A stretch of DNA of 43,434 nt from a virus. Below the pieces are notes generated by a model that worked only from the letters and a program-made list of their open reading frames with translations, made no database searches and was not told where the DNA came from. The translations under genes were made by a program, and so were the position numbers. Below, in pieces: positions 28,394 to 36,664 of this stretch. The stretch spans positions 1 to 43,434 of IMG/VR virus record IMGVR_UViG_3300012354_000005; one strand, given 5' to 3'. How positions within the stretch are numbered: the first letter of the stretch is position 1; each line of letters starts with the position of its first letter.

Positions 28394-30150
28394 CGACAGA
28401 CAAAATTCACAAAATAATTCTGTCTCTGCTCCTTGGGATTTGGAGCTTGGGATTTGGGATTTCCACGTCCGTGGCCCAGGGCGTCCGCCCGCCGGTCGAT
28501 CGTCTCCAGGATCTCACCGACGTCCTCATAGCATCGCCCACGAACACGCAGGTCCTTACGTACGATTCCGCGTCCGGCAAATGGAAAAACGCAGCCGGCG
28601 GCGGCGCGGTCTCTTCGGTGTTTGGACGCACCGGCGCCGTGACCGCACAAACCGGCGATTATACCGCGACCCAAGTGACCAACGCCGCAGACACCGCGGC
28701 GTCCTATTCGAATCCGTCGTGGATCACCGCGCTGATCTGGTCAAAGATTACGAATACTCCGGTCACGCTCGCTGGCTACGGCATCACCGGCACCCTGAGC
28801 GAGTTCAATGCTGCTCTGACCGGCGCGGATTTTGCCACCGGCGGCGGCACAGTGACCGGCGCCAGCAGCGGAACCAACACCGGCGACCAGACTTCGGTCA
28901 GCGGCAATGCCGGAACTGCAACCGCCTTACAGACTGCACGTAACATTGACGGCCAACCGTTCGATGGAACTGCTAACATCACTGTCATAGCGCCTGGCAC
29001 GCACGCTGCCTCGTCCAAGACAACGCCAGTGGACGCAGACGAATTGCCGCTCGTGGACAGCGCGGCCAGCAACGTTCTAAAGAAACTTACCTGGGCGAAT
29101 CTTAAAGCGACTATCAAGGCTTACTTCGATACGCTCTACCCGTCCGGTTCTGGCACAGCCACCGGCACGAATACCGGCGACCAAGCCAGCATCGTCGGCA
29201 TCACTGGCACGTTAGCCCAATTCAATACCGCTCTTACCGGCGCGGATTTTGCAACCGGTGGCGGCACAGTGACCGGCGCCAGCAGTGGAACCAACACCGG
29301 CGATCAAACCGCAGCGTCTCTTGGTCTTGGAACTTCTGATAGTCCACAATTCGCTGGTGTGAACGTAGGGGCCGCGACAGATACTACCATTACACGCACC
29401 GGTGCTGGTGACATAGCGGTAGAAGGTAATGCTATCTATCGCGCAGGTGGGACCGATGTTCCTGTTACTGATGGAGGAACTGGATCAAGCACCGCTGCCG
29501 GTGCGGCAACCAATCTCGGACTTGGTACAGGTGACAGCCCCCAGTTCACCGGCGTAAATGTAGGTCACGCTACTGACACAACTATCTCGCGCGCCAGCGC
29601 CGGACAGATTGCGGTAGAAGGCGTCAATGTTTTGATGAACGGAGGGGCACTTGGAACGCCGTCTTCCGGGATAGCGACGAACCTGACCGGAACAGCTGAC
29701 GGACTTACAGCTGGAGACGTTACTCGGAACCACGCGGTTTATGCAGGGGCGAGTCCGCCCACTGTCGATGTCGGAGTTTTCACGATCTCGGTAACCGGCG
29801 TGAACATGAAGGCGGCAGGCACAACCACGGTTTTTACCGTGCCAACTGGTCGGAAGTTCGTTTGCACGGGTGCCTACTTTATCGTCACCTCGGTCACTAC
29901 CGCCGGCGCAGGTACAGAAACTTTCAAGATACAAGAAAGCGGCGCGAGCGGCGCAATGACGGCGGCTACAGTTTCTGGTTCGGGCACGCCCGCAGTCGGA
30001 ACTTATTATGGTCAATATGCCCTACCCGGATCAGGGCCGTTCACAGCTTGCGCTGCAGGCAACATTGTTCAGGTGGTTGTCAGTACTTCACAGGCGGGAT
30101 CAACTGCCGTTACCGGGACGATCTTTGTTTCAGGATTTTACAGCGCATAA
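28390..30150 (+). CDS. Tail-fibre-like repetitive protein (586 aa)
   Basis: The middle is built from fibre repeats: two near-identical copies of ALTGADFATGGGTVTGASSG followed by TNTGDQT (about residues 143-169 and 287-313), and paired LGLGT(S/G)DSPQF(A/T)GVNVG with ATDTTI. It ends in a beta-rich C-terminal domain (about 450-586) for receptor contact. The first 30 residues (KIHKIILSLLLGIWSLGFGI and STSVAQG) look like a signal peptide but are encoded by a TTGGGATTTGG-type dispersed repeat, so they may be an accident of the repeat. Predicted role is host recognition. Confidence 0.75.
   Translation: MTTDKIHKIILSLLLGIWSLGFGISTSVAQGVRPPVDRLQDLTDVLIASPTNTQVLTYDSASGKWKNAAGGGAVSSVFGRTGAVTAQTGDYTATQVTNAADTAASYSNPSWITALIWSKITNTPVTLAGYGITGTLSEFNAALTGADFATGGGTVTGASSGTNTGDQTSVSGNAGTATALQTARNIDGQPFDGTANITVIAPGTHAASSKTTPVDADELPLVDSAASNVLKKLTWANLKATIKAYFDTLYPSGSGTATGTNTGDQASIVGITGTLAQFNTALTGADFATGGGTVTGASSGTNTGDQTAASLGLGTSDSPQFAGVNVGAATDTTITRTGAGDIAVEGNAIYRAGGTDVPVTDGGTGSSTAAGAATNLGLGTGDSPQFTGVNVGHATDTTISRASAGQIAVEGVNVLMNGGALGTPSSGIATNLTGTADGLTAGDVTRNHAVYAGASPPTVDVGVFTISVTGVNMKAAGTTTVFTVPTGRKFVCTGAYFIVTSVTTAGAGTETFKIQESGASGAMTAATVSGSGTPAVGTYYGQYALPGSGPFTACAAGNIVQVVVSTSQAGSTAVTGTIFVSGFYSA
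28406..28463 (+). repeat. TTGGGATTT-type dispersed repeat inside fibre gene
   Basis: CTTGGGATTTGGAGCTTGGG with a further GATTTGGGATTTCC is a direct-repeat block at the 5' end of the fibre gene. I know this kind of block from intergenic DNA of environmental bacteria. Here it is read as codons 6-25. Confidence 0.6.
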
Positions 30151-30157
30151 AGTTGCC

Positions 30158-30631
30158 ATGAGCGCTCTCACCATCAATATCGACCTCCCGCCGGAATCAC
30201 AGGCTCTTATCCAGAGGTTCCGGGATGCGCCCCAGGAATTGCCGCAAGCAATTAAACGCGGGATGGATCGCGCACTCGAAGTTGTCGCCAGCCGGATCCA
30301 GGAAAAACGGCTCGCCGGCAGAGGACCGTTCCCCCCGGCTGAACACCGGCTCGGCGAGCGGACCGGACAATTACGCCAATCGGTCCGCGCCACTCCGGCG
30401 ACCATCACAGGCAACGAGATCACAGGCGCGATCGGCACACCTGTTATCTACGGCCGGGTCCACGAGTTCGGGTTCCAGGGCACGGTCCGTTACCGGACCA
30501 AGACTGGCAAATCGGCTACGCGCAAAATGAATGTTCCTGAGCGCGCGCCGTTCCGCACCGGAGCGGAGGAAAATAAAGATTACATCCGCGACACGATCGG
30601 CACAGAGATCGTCACGTCCCTACCCAAATGA
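30158..30631 (+). CDS. Virion morphogenesis / tail completion protein (Mu G-like, 157 aa)
   Basis: The pattern PQAIKRGMDRALEVVASRIQ, then GERTGQLRQSVRA, GTPVIYGRVHEFGFQG and NVPERAPFRTGAEENKDYI is that of Mu G-like or HK97 gp10-like proteins. These join the connector to the tail end. The ATG at 30158 is the start compatible with the family; the frame is open upstream but antisense-like in composition. ATGA overlap with the next gene. Confidence 0.82.
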   Translation: MSALTINIDLPPESQALIQRFRDAPQELPQAIKRGMDRALEVVASRIQEKRLAGRGPFPPAEHRLGERTGQLRQSVRATPATITGNEITGAIGTPVIYGRVHEFGFQGTVRYRTKTGKSATRKMNVPERAPFRTGAEENKDYIRDTIGTEIVTSLPK

Positions 30632-31098
30632 GCGCATTTTCTGATCTCCAGGGCAAGATCGCCGCCAGACTCGCGGCGGTTGACACTGCTATCCCGGCGC
30701 CGGTTCCCGCTAACGATCAACCGATCCAGTTCATTACCGAGATCATCGGCGACCTGAAAAATATTATCGACCGATCCGTCGCCAGGATCGGCATTGTCGG
30801 AATTGTGTTATCACCCAGCGCAAAACGGATCGGGGCGGAGCACACTTCACCCATCGCGCTGAAACCGCTTATAGAAGTCCAGATTCAGGAGAACGTGATC
30901 GTCAATCGCAGCGCCGCCGGCACACAAGTGGCCGCGTTTGATCTCGTCGTCTTTTGCATGCGCCGGTTGCACCTCTGGTCGCCCATCGGACAGCGCATCA
31001 GCCGGCTGACCCTGGATGAGACGCCTTACCTGCTCGTCTCCGAATATCCCATCCTCACCTACAACGTGCGCGTAAACGCGTCACTCACCATCACCTGA
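30628..31098 (+). CDS. Tail terminator-like protein (156 aa)
   Basis: Its size, place after the tail completion protein, and pattern (FITEIIGDLKNIIDRSVARI, PLIEVQIQENVIVNRSAAGT, YLLVSEYPILTYNVRVNASL) suit a tail terminator or minor tail protein of the alpha/beta type that caps the tube. Identity is by position plus fold impression and is not proved by a motif. Confidence 0.55.
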   Translation: MSAFSDLQGKIAARLAAVDTAIPAPVPANDQPIQFITEIIGDLKNIIDRSVARIGIVGIVLSPSAKRIGAEHTSPIALKPLIEVQIQENVIVNRSAAGTQVAAFDLVVFCMRRLHLWSPIGQRISRLTLDETPYLLVSEYPILTYNVRVNASLTIT

Positions 31099-31202
31099 AT
31101 GAATCTAGAAACCAGGAAACCAAGAAAATAAAAATGGGAGAGACGGCTCCTGGATTCGTGGCTTCCAGATCAAACATCAAACCTCAAACCTCAAAAATCA
31201 GA
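31097..31202 (+). repeat. Dispersed repeats in the gap before the 118-aa gene
   Basis: The gap starts with TGAATGAATCTAGAAACCAG and continues GAAACCAAG (copy of the block at 19941). It ends with a TCAAACC heptad block at 31169-31200, ahead of the ATG at 31207. An ATG at 31134 opens only a 33-codon frame running through the heptads, which I do not call. Confidence 0.8.
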
Positions 31203-31206
31203 CACC

Positions 31207-31563
31207 ATGGCTCAAGAATTAACGATCAACCTTAACAGCTTCAGTTTTATCAAGGGCGTTCAAAATTGGAAAATAGCACCCGGCCCGATCCTCGTCGACG
31301 TGGCTGGCTTACACGTCATTCACGACCAGGTAAATACAACCAATACCGCCTCAAATATTCCGAAGGGCGCCGTCAATATTATCGGTTTTTTTTACCTCAA
31401 AAATCTCTCTACCGTTGACATCGAAATTGCCGGGAACACCACTACTTTCGACGGGATAACCCTAGGGGCAGGGAGATACACTATTGGGTTCTGGAATCGG
31501 GCTGCCATGGCCGCCAAATCGGCTAGCCCATCGATCCTTGAATACCTCTTCATTGACGCATGA
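31207..31563 (+). CDS. Structural protein, unknown (118 aa)
   Basis: It is a beta-rich protein (QELTINLNSFSFIKGVQNWK, ILVDVAGLHVIHDQVN, then TVDIEIAGNTTTFDGITLGA) that resembles small phage virion proteins; no family named. No Shine-Dalgarno site; heptads lie directly upstream. It is ATGA-coupled to the 262-aa gene. Confidence 0.6.
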   Translation: MAQELTINLNSFSFIKGVQNWKIAPGPILVDVAGLHVIHDQVNTTNTASNIPKGAVNIIGFFYLKNLSTVDIEIAGNTTTFDGITLGAGRYTIGFWNRAAMAAKSASPSILEYLFIDA

Positions 31564-32348
31564 TCTTTAACGTTGCACTCGCCCCCGGCACGACCTTGGC
31601 AAACGTGGTCTATCGCTGGATCGCAGCCGGCGTGATCGACGGCTCGGCTACCGGCACGGGCATAACTCAACCCTGGGCTTCGGAGCCAGTGTTCCGCGTC
31701 GTCACAACTCCACCGGTGGGCGCGGAAGAAATCATTATTTACGATTCGACCGATCTCACCAACTGGACGCTCGGCGGTTATCGCACCGAGTTAGCGGCAG
31801 TCGGCGCCGCTGCCCAGATTCTGTTGGTCAAACTTTACGTGCCTACGCCTACCGTCCCGGTCCAAATTATTCCGCCCGATGTGGCGGACGATTCGCTCTG
31901 CCGTTGCTACGGCACCTTTGGCGATCTCGGCGCTATCAGCGTCGACGGGATCGATGTCCTATTCACTCTCGTCCAGGAAGACGCAGACGATCCTACTATC
32001 ATTTACGACACCAGTGGCTTCCTGATTCGCGATCACGATACCAAAAACTTGATCAGTGGCCGCGTGATCACCGGTAAACTTGTGGCCGGCCAGTTACAAG
32101 ACTCGGCCGGTAATCCCTGGCTCGATCTTGTCCGGAACGATTACATGGACGACGCCGCCGGCGTGGCCCTGCCCCGGCTGAAATATATTCTCACCTGCCC
32201 GGAGCTCGGCGCCAAAGCCGGGTTATCATCGCTCTTCACTGGCGGCCCGGCCGTGTTCGCGACGGTCTCATTCAAGCTGAACACGGCCAGCATCGGCCAG
32301 GCCGTAGGCGGCACATTCGATGTCTCAACTCAACCACTAACCCAATAA
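31560..32348 (+). CDS. Virion protein, paralogue B (262 aa)
   Basis: It shares with the 213-aa protein the N-terminal plan APGTTLANVVYRWIAAGVID, TGITQP, PVFRVVTTPPVGAEEIIIYD, LTNWTLGGYR and DDSLCRCYGTFGDL, then SAGNPWLDLVRNDY. It is 49 residues longer, mainly in the second half. It precedes the tail tube region. It may be a second fibre-associated protein or a tail-tube decoration. Confidence 0.65.
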   Translation: MIFNVALAPGTTLANVVYRWIAAGVIDGSATGTGITQPWASEPVFRVVTTPPVGAEEIIIYDSTDLTNWTLGGYRTELAAVGAAAQILLVKLYVPTPTVPVQIIPPDVADDSLCRCYGTFGDLGAISVDGIDVLFTLVQEDADDPTIIYDTSGFLIRDHDTKNLISGRVITGKLVAGQLQDSAGNPWLDLVRNDYMDDAAGVALPRLKYILTCPELGAKAGLSSLFTGGPAVFATVSFKLNTASIGQAVGGTFDVSTQPLTQ

Positions 32349-32349
32349 C

Positions 32350-32378
32350 CAAACCTCAAACCTCAAACCTCAAAAATT
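32350..32378 (+). repeat. TCAAACC heptad repeat
   Basis: Three tandem AACCTCA-type units run up to the ATG at 32379 and replace any ribosome-binding site. Confidence 0.85.
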
Positions 32379-32612
32379 ATGGACCATCCACCACTCACAG
32401 TCGATGCCGATGTTGTCTACGTCGGCGCCGATAAAAAACAGCACAAAGGAAAAATCACTGAGGTGCTCGGCGAACACGCCGCCCGCATCGATTTTTCCAC
32501 GAAAGATCAATCTAATGAAGCCGTTGCCGTGTACTCCGAGAACGGACTGCAGGGCACCTTTCATTTTTCATCCTCCGCAGCCTCGGCGAAGGAGGGCACC
32601 AAAGCCGCTTAA
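32379..32612 (+). CDS. Small protein, unknown (77 aa)
   Basis: It reads as a small beta barrel: LTVDADVVYVGADKKQHKGK, then ITEVLGEHAARIDFSTKD and EAVAVYSENGLQGTFHF. The last 15 residues are encoded by part of a CCTCCTTCGC-type repeat and are probably not structural. Its location just before the tail tube suggests a tail or chaperone role. Confidence 0.55.
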   Translation: MDHPPLTVDADVVYVGADKKQHKGKITEVLGEHAARIDFSTKDQSNEAVAVYSENGLQGTFHFSSSAASAKEGTKAA

Positions 32613-32657
32613 GAGGCATAACTAAAACCACCCTCCTTCGCATAAAGCTACGGAGGG
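32569..32657. repeat. Inverted CCTCCTTCGC / GCGAAGGAGG repeat pair
   Basis: TCGGCGAAGGAGGGC (about 32583-32597) at the end of the 77-aa gene and CCCTCCTTCGC (about 32631-32641) followed by ACGGAGGGC form an inverted pair. The mRNA could fold here. The AAGGA used by the tube gene lies shortly after it. Confidence 0.6.
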
Positions 32658-32677
32658 CAATCAAGAAGGAATAAAAA

Positions 32678-33433
32678 ATGGACTACGATGCAGCATACGC
32701 AAAGGAACGCCTGAGCGGCCGAGGTTACTTTACCGCGACAGGCGACACATCCGCAGTCGATCTGGGGAACATAGAAATGTACAAGATCGATTTCGGAATC
32801 AAACGCAAACAACACTTCAAATCGCGCCGGGGCATCCAAGTGCTCGACCGCGATGACGCTTACGCCAGTGAAGCGAAATGGACACTCACCCTCGATGAGT
32901 TCACCACGCCCACTTTGCCCTTCGCCTGGGCCGGCACGCCAAATGCCGATTTCTCCCAGACCGTGGGCACAGCGGCGACGTTCAGCTTCAATTCGCTGAA
33001 AGGGAAAGTGTTCAACATCGGTAAATACGGGCTCTTCAACGCCTCGCTCACCACGCCCGGCAGCAAGGTGGAAGGCACCGATTACGTTATCGATCGAGCC
33101 GGCGGAAAAATCTACATCCCGCTCGGGTCCACCATCGCTGATGCCGCTGCGTGCGTTGTCACCTACAGCGCGCCCGCGCTCACCTACGATAGCGTGAACG
33201 CGTTGAGCATTCTCAACCGGCCCGGCACGCTCGAGCTCCAGGGAGAAGACGATTCGGCTTCCGGGGTCAGTTCTGGAGGCACCGATGCGCTCCCGCCCGT
33301 GCGCTACCTGTTTAACTTCCCTTGCATCCTCAGTACGGATAGCAGCGGCGAGTTCAAACCGGACGATTATCGCAAATTCACCCTGATCGCCACCCTTACC
33401 GGCGTGATGGTCGTGAAACGCCTCAAGACCTAA
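32678..33433 (+). CDS. Major tail tube protein (251 aa)
   Basis: It precedes the G/T chaperone genes, as tube genes do in siphoviruses. The pattern fits tube proteins of transposable siphoviruses: FTATGDTSAVDLGNIEMYKI, YASEAKWTLTLDEFTTPTLP, FNIGKYGLFNASLTTPGSKV and GTLELQGEDDSASG, with a final beta region. It should form hexameric rings around the tape measure. AAGGAATAAAAA gives a good ribosome site. Confidence 0.75.
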   Translation: MDYDAAYAKERLSGRGYFTATGDTSAVDLGNIEMYKIDFGIKRKQHFKSRRGIQVLDRDDAYASEAKWTLTLDEFTTPTLPFAWAGTPNADFSQTVGTAATFSFNSLKGKVFNIGKYGLFNASLTTPGSKVEGTDYVIDRAGGKIYIPLGSTIADAAACVVTYSAPALTYDSVNALSILNRPGTLELQGEDDSASGVSSGGTDALPPVRYLFNFPCILSTDSSGEFKPDDYRKFTLIATLTGVMVVKRLKT

Positions 33434-33445
33434 TCGGGAGGCGCC

Positions 33446-33904
33446 ATGACTAATAACGACGCGGTAATCTTGTTCCCGAATCGTGAACTAAAGATCGGGA
33501 ACGAAACGGTCACGGTCAGCGAGTTGAAGTGGGCTGATGCGCTCGGGTTCCTAAAACAGCTCAGCGGTCACATGGCAGCTTTTGTGACCGCTGACGGGAA
33601 ACTGAAGATCGATGTCGCGGAGCTGGGCAAAGTGGTTGCCAGCTCCGAAGATCTCGCAGTCTCTCTCATCGCCAAAGCCACCGGGCACGACGCGGACTGG
33701 GTCAATAACCTGCCGCTCTCGGTAGTGCTCGACCTGGTCGATGTCGCCCTCGAGCTCAACCTCAGCGATGATTTGCTTGCCAAAGCAAAAAAAATCGGAG
33801 GCCGCTTCAAGGCGGCCGCGCCGCCGGGGCAACCATTGGCGAGACCTACGATTACCTCATCAATCAGGGACACAGCCGCGCCGAACTCGACAAAAGCACC
33901 CTGA
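33446..33904 (+). CDS. Tail assembly chaperone G (152 aa)
   Basis: It lies between the tube and tape measure genes, and its N-terminal core (REIKIGNETVTVSELKW-like, then ADALGFLKQLSGHMAAFVTA) and helical LSVVLDLVDVALELN resemble siphovirus G proteins. After about residue 116 the zero frame degrades into a Pro/Thr-rich tail. In the -1 frame a good coding sequence continues, so most of the tail (117-152) is only the non-shifted end. GGGAGG precedes the ATG. Confidence 0.75.
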   Translation: MTNNDAVILFPNRELKIGNETVTVSELKWADALGFLKQLSGHMAAFVTADGKLKIDVAELGKVVASSEDLAVSLIAKATGHDADWVNNLPLSVVLDLVDVALELNLSDDLLAKAKKIGGRFKAAAPPGQPLARPTITSSIRDTAAPNSTKAP

Positions 33905-33981
33905 GGCAGCTCGACCTCTTCGTGCGCAAAGCAAACGAACGAATCGACCGGATCAACGACGCGATCAAACGAGGCACCTGA
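33446..33981 (+). CDS. Frameshifted tail assembly chaperone G-T (178 aa)
   Basis: Zero-frame codons run to 33793. A -1 slip on A-AAA-AAA (33787-33793) then continues from 33793 to the TGA at 33979-33981. The shifted part contains TIGETYDYLINQGHSRAELD, then KSTLRQLDLFVRKANERIDR, a clean helical sequence that has no start codon of its own. This is the same arrangement as lambda gpG/gpGT. The G-T form links the tape measure to tube subunits during assembly; the ratio of the two forms is set by slip frequency. Confidence 0.85.
33787..33817 (+). promoter_or_regulatory. Programmed -1 frameshift signal
   Basis: Eight A residues (33787-33794) give the slippery heptamer A-AAA-AAA in the correct phase. 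Six bases downstream, GGCCGC (33800-33805) and GCGGCC (33812-33817) form a GC-only 6-bp stem with loop TTCAAG, a fitting stimulator. Confidence 0.85.
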
Positions 33982-33984
33982 CAA

Positions 33985-36663
33985 ATGGCCGATACCGCCA
34001 CGCTCACGCTCGAGTTCAAGACCCTGGCCGATCTCAGCGGGTTACAGGATCTGGTCGGACAGGTCCAGGACGGACTCGAGAGCGTAACCAGTGCAGCCGG
34101 GGAGATGGGCGCGGGTATCCAGGACGGCTTGGATCGAGTAACTAGCTCAGCCGAAAGCCTGGGCTCCGGTATCGAAACCCATGTTACTAAGCCGGCTGAA
34201 GCCGCCACCCCTGTTGTCGAAAAGTTTGATGCCGGGATGGATCTTATGCAGCTAGCGATGGGTAAAGTTAAGATCGCGCTGGCTGCACTCGGGATCAGCT
34301 TCGGTATAGCAGAAATTGTCAGGTTCGCTAGCGAGACGCTCAGCGCTTCCGCCGCATCCGAGCAGGCCGCGCTCTCATTACAGCTGCTCATCGGCAACGC
34401 GGATGTCGCGAATCAAAAGCTCCAGCAGCTTCACGAGTTCAGTCTGGCGAGTGGCATCTCCTTACAAGAGCTAGCGGATGCCGCGCGGCAACTCGTGCTC
34501 GCCGGGACCGGACCAGACAATTTGGTCCCGCGCATCAAATCCTTTGCCGAGATTTCTGCGACAGCGGGCGAAAACATCGACAGCGTAGTCGCTGCGTACC
34601 AGCGTATGAGATTCGCGATTGAAAACGGAACTACGCCTATCGTGCGCGGCATGGGCCAGACCTCAGCGGCGACAGTGCTGCTCATTCGCACCCTGATGGA
34701 CGAGACGGGCAAGAGCGAATCGGAGGTGCTGCAAATGTTCCGCGAGCACAAGGTCACGATCGATCTGCTTAATAAAGCGATTGCCGAAGCGACTACAGGC
34801 CAGGGACGCTACGCTGACGCAGTATCAGCCCGCTCTAACACGTTGCGCGGAGCAATCGGAGCAGTCGAAACGGCCTGGCACTCTCTCCTTCTCACTGTTG
34901 CAGAACCAATCCGCGATGCGATTACACCGGTTTTGACGCAACTCGCCACCAAACTGCGCGATCTAAAGCCGGTCGTCGATGAAGTAGGCCAGCGTATCGG
35001 CGATTTGGTTCAGGCGTTTGGAAAAGTCGCGGCCGATGAAGGCTGGAAGAACGCAATCAGCGACGCGTGGCGTGTGCTAATCGACGAGATCAGTAAGATG
35101 ATTGTCACTGGAATCGGAAGCGCGTTCAAGTCCCTGGGGCAAGAAACGTTAGCGACGCATCAAGCTCAATCGTTCATTAACGTTTACAAAGACGAAATCG
35201 CGGCCGGCGAAAACAAAGTCCAGGCCGCGCTGGTTGCTGTGTTCGCCGCTGTGCAGTCCGACATTACCGGAAAAGTCATCAAAGCAGGCCAGGATACAGG
35301 CGAGAACTATGTAATGGCAATGGCGGACAAGATCGTTTCCGGCAAAGACCAGATTGCGGCCGCGTTGCAGGCACTACTGGGTCCACTCGATGCCTTTGAT
35401 AGTAGGATGAAGGAATTAGGAGTCGGTTTCAAATCCTTAACCGCTGCCGGTGAGGGTTTCGATTTCACAAAAGCCGGTCTTGGTGCTGGCGGCGTGCCCG
35501 GCGCGGATATCGGAACCACATTTCGCGGCGCCGGAGCCGGTGAAGCTGGCGGCGCGGACGCTGCTAAAACTGCCACCGACGCGTTGGCCGCTTCAAAAGA
35601 ACGGCTCGCGATCGCCGAAGAACATTACCAGGTCGAGCTCGAGCGGGTAAGCGTACTCGAGAGCAGCGGCGCAATTTCCAGTACCCAAGCAATGGCCCAA
35701 CGCCGGCAAGCGGCGGCTGCTGCCCTCGAGCAGTTGCAGAAATTGCGCCCTGAAATTCTCGCCCTTCAACAAGCTGAGCTGCGCGCGGGCGACACGAAAG
35801 GTTTTCTCCAATTACAACTCGAGCTGGAGCGACTCGATCTCCAAACCCTGAAGCTTCATGCCGACATGGCGAGTAACACGTTCTTTGGCCAGATGCGTGC
35901 GGGCCTGGTCCAGCTCACAAACGAATGGTCGAACCTCGGGAAACAAATCGGCGGATTCCTCACCCAACAATTCCAAAACTTTGCCAGTGGCGCCGCGAAC
36001 GCGTTAACCAGCCTGATCCTGCGCACCGGCGACTGGCGCCAGGCCATTGTGAGTCTCGCCCAATCGTTCGTCCAAAGCCTGCTCCAGATGGTGATCCAAT
36101 GGGTGCTAAGCCGCACCATCATGAGCGCGCTCAACAAAGCGTTCGGCGCAGCCGATCAAGCCGCGACCGCCGCGCAAGCCTCAGCCGCTTCGGCCGCGTG
36201 GGCGCCGGCTGGTATCGCTGCATCGATCGCCACTTCTGGCGTAGCCGCCGCCTCCGGGCTCGCTGCCTATCTCGGCGCGATCGCGACCGGCACCGCTACC
36301 ACGGTCGCATCGTCAGCGGGCGGATTCGCTGGAGGCGGTTTCACCGGTGGCGTGGCCGGCCAGTTCGCCGGGTTTGTTCACGGCCAGGAATTCGTCTTCA
36401 GCGCGCCTGCTACGAGAATAATCGGGCGCGAGCAACTCGAAGGTCTCCATCGCGTAGCACTCACCCGGCCTGGTTACGCCCAGGGCGGCTATGTCGGGGG
36501 AGGAGCCACGGCGGGCGGTTCATCATGGCGCAGCCAACAAACCCACATTTACGTTCTCATGGATCGCAAACAGCTCATCCGCGAGATGGCGACCAAGGCC
36601 GGGCACAAAATTATTTACGACGCCATCAGCCGGCGCCGGATCGATCTCGGCCTGCCCACATAA
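33985..36663 (+). CDS. Tape measure protein (892 aa)
   Basis: It is long and helix-rich, with an N-terminal coiled coil (LTLEFKTLADLSGLQDLVGQ) and a TMP-type region ALSLQLLIGNADVANQKLQQ, then VLAGTGPDNLVPRIKSFAEI. Hydrophobic helices follow in the last third (FVQSLLQMVIQWVLSRTIMS), and the C-terminus has a Gly-rich repeat (GGFAGGGFTGGVAG) with the common FVHGQEFVFSAPATR motif. Tape measure length sets tail length. At roughly 0.15 nm per residue this predicts a tail near 130 nm, comparable with lambda (853 aa). Confidence 0.9.
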   Translation: MADTATLTLEFKTLADLSGLQDLVGQVQDGLESVTSAAGEMGAGIQDGLDRVTSSAESLGSGIETHVTKPAEAATPVVEKFDAGMDLMQLAMGKVKIALAALGISFGIAEIVRFASETLSASAASEQAALSLQLLIGNADVANQKLQQLHEFSLASGISLQELADAARQLVLAGTGPDNLVPRIKSFAEISATAGENIDSVVAAYQRMRFAIENGTTPIVRGMGQTSAATVLLIRTLMDETGKSESEVLQMFREHKVTIDLLNKAIAEATTGQGRYADAVSARSNTLRGAIGAVETAWHSLLLTVAEPIRDAITPVLTQLATKLRDLKPVVDEVGQRIGDLVQAFGKVAADEGWKNAISDAWRVLIDEISKMIVTGIGSAFKSLGQETLATHQAQSFINVYKDEIAAGENKVQAALVAVFAAVQSDITGKVIKAGQDTGENYVMAMADKIVSGKDQIAAALQALLGPLDAFDSRMKELGVGFKSLTAAGEGFDFTKAGLGAGGVPGADIGTTFRGAGAGEAGGADAAKTATDALAASKERLAIAEEHYQVELERVSVLESSGAISSTQAMAQRRQAAAAALEQLQKLRPEILALQQAELRAGDTKGFLQLQLELERLDLQTLKLHADMASNTFFGQMRAGLVQLTNEWSNLGKQIGGFLTQQFQNFASGAANALTSLILRTGDWRQAIVSLAQSFVQSLLQMVIQWVLSRTIMSALNKAFGAADQAATAAQASAASAAWAPAGIAASIATSGVAAASGLAAYLGAIATGTATTVASSAGGFAGGGFTGGVAGQFAGFVHGQEFVFSAPATRIIGREQLEGLHRVALTRPGYAQGGYVGGGATAGGSSWRSQQTHIYVLMDRKQLIREMATKAGHKIIYDAISRRRIDLGLPT

Positions 36664-36664
36664 A

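Noticed and set aside
31134-31235. 33-codon frame through the heptad repeat
   Set aside because: It consists mostly of repeat DNA and runs out of frame into the 118-aa gene.
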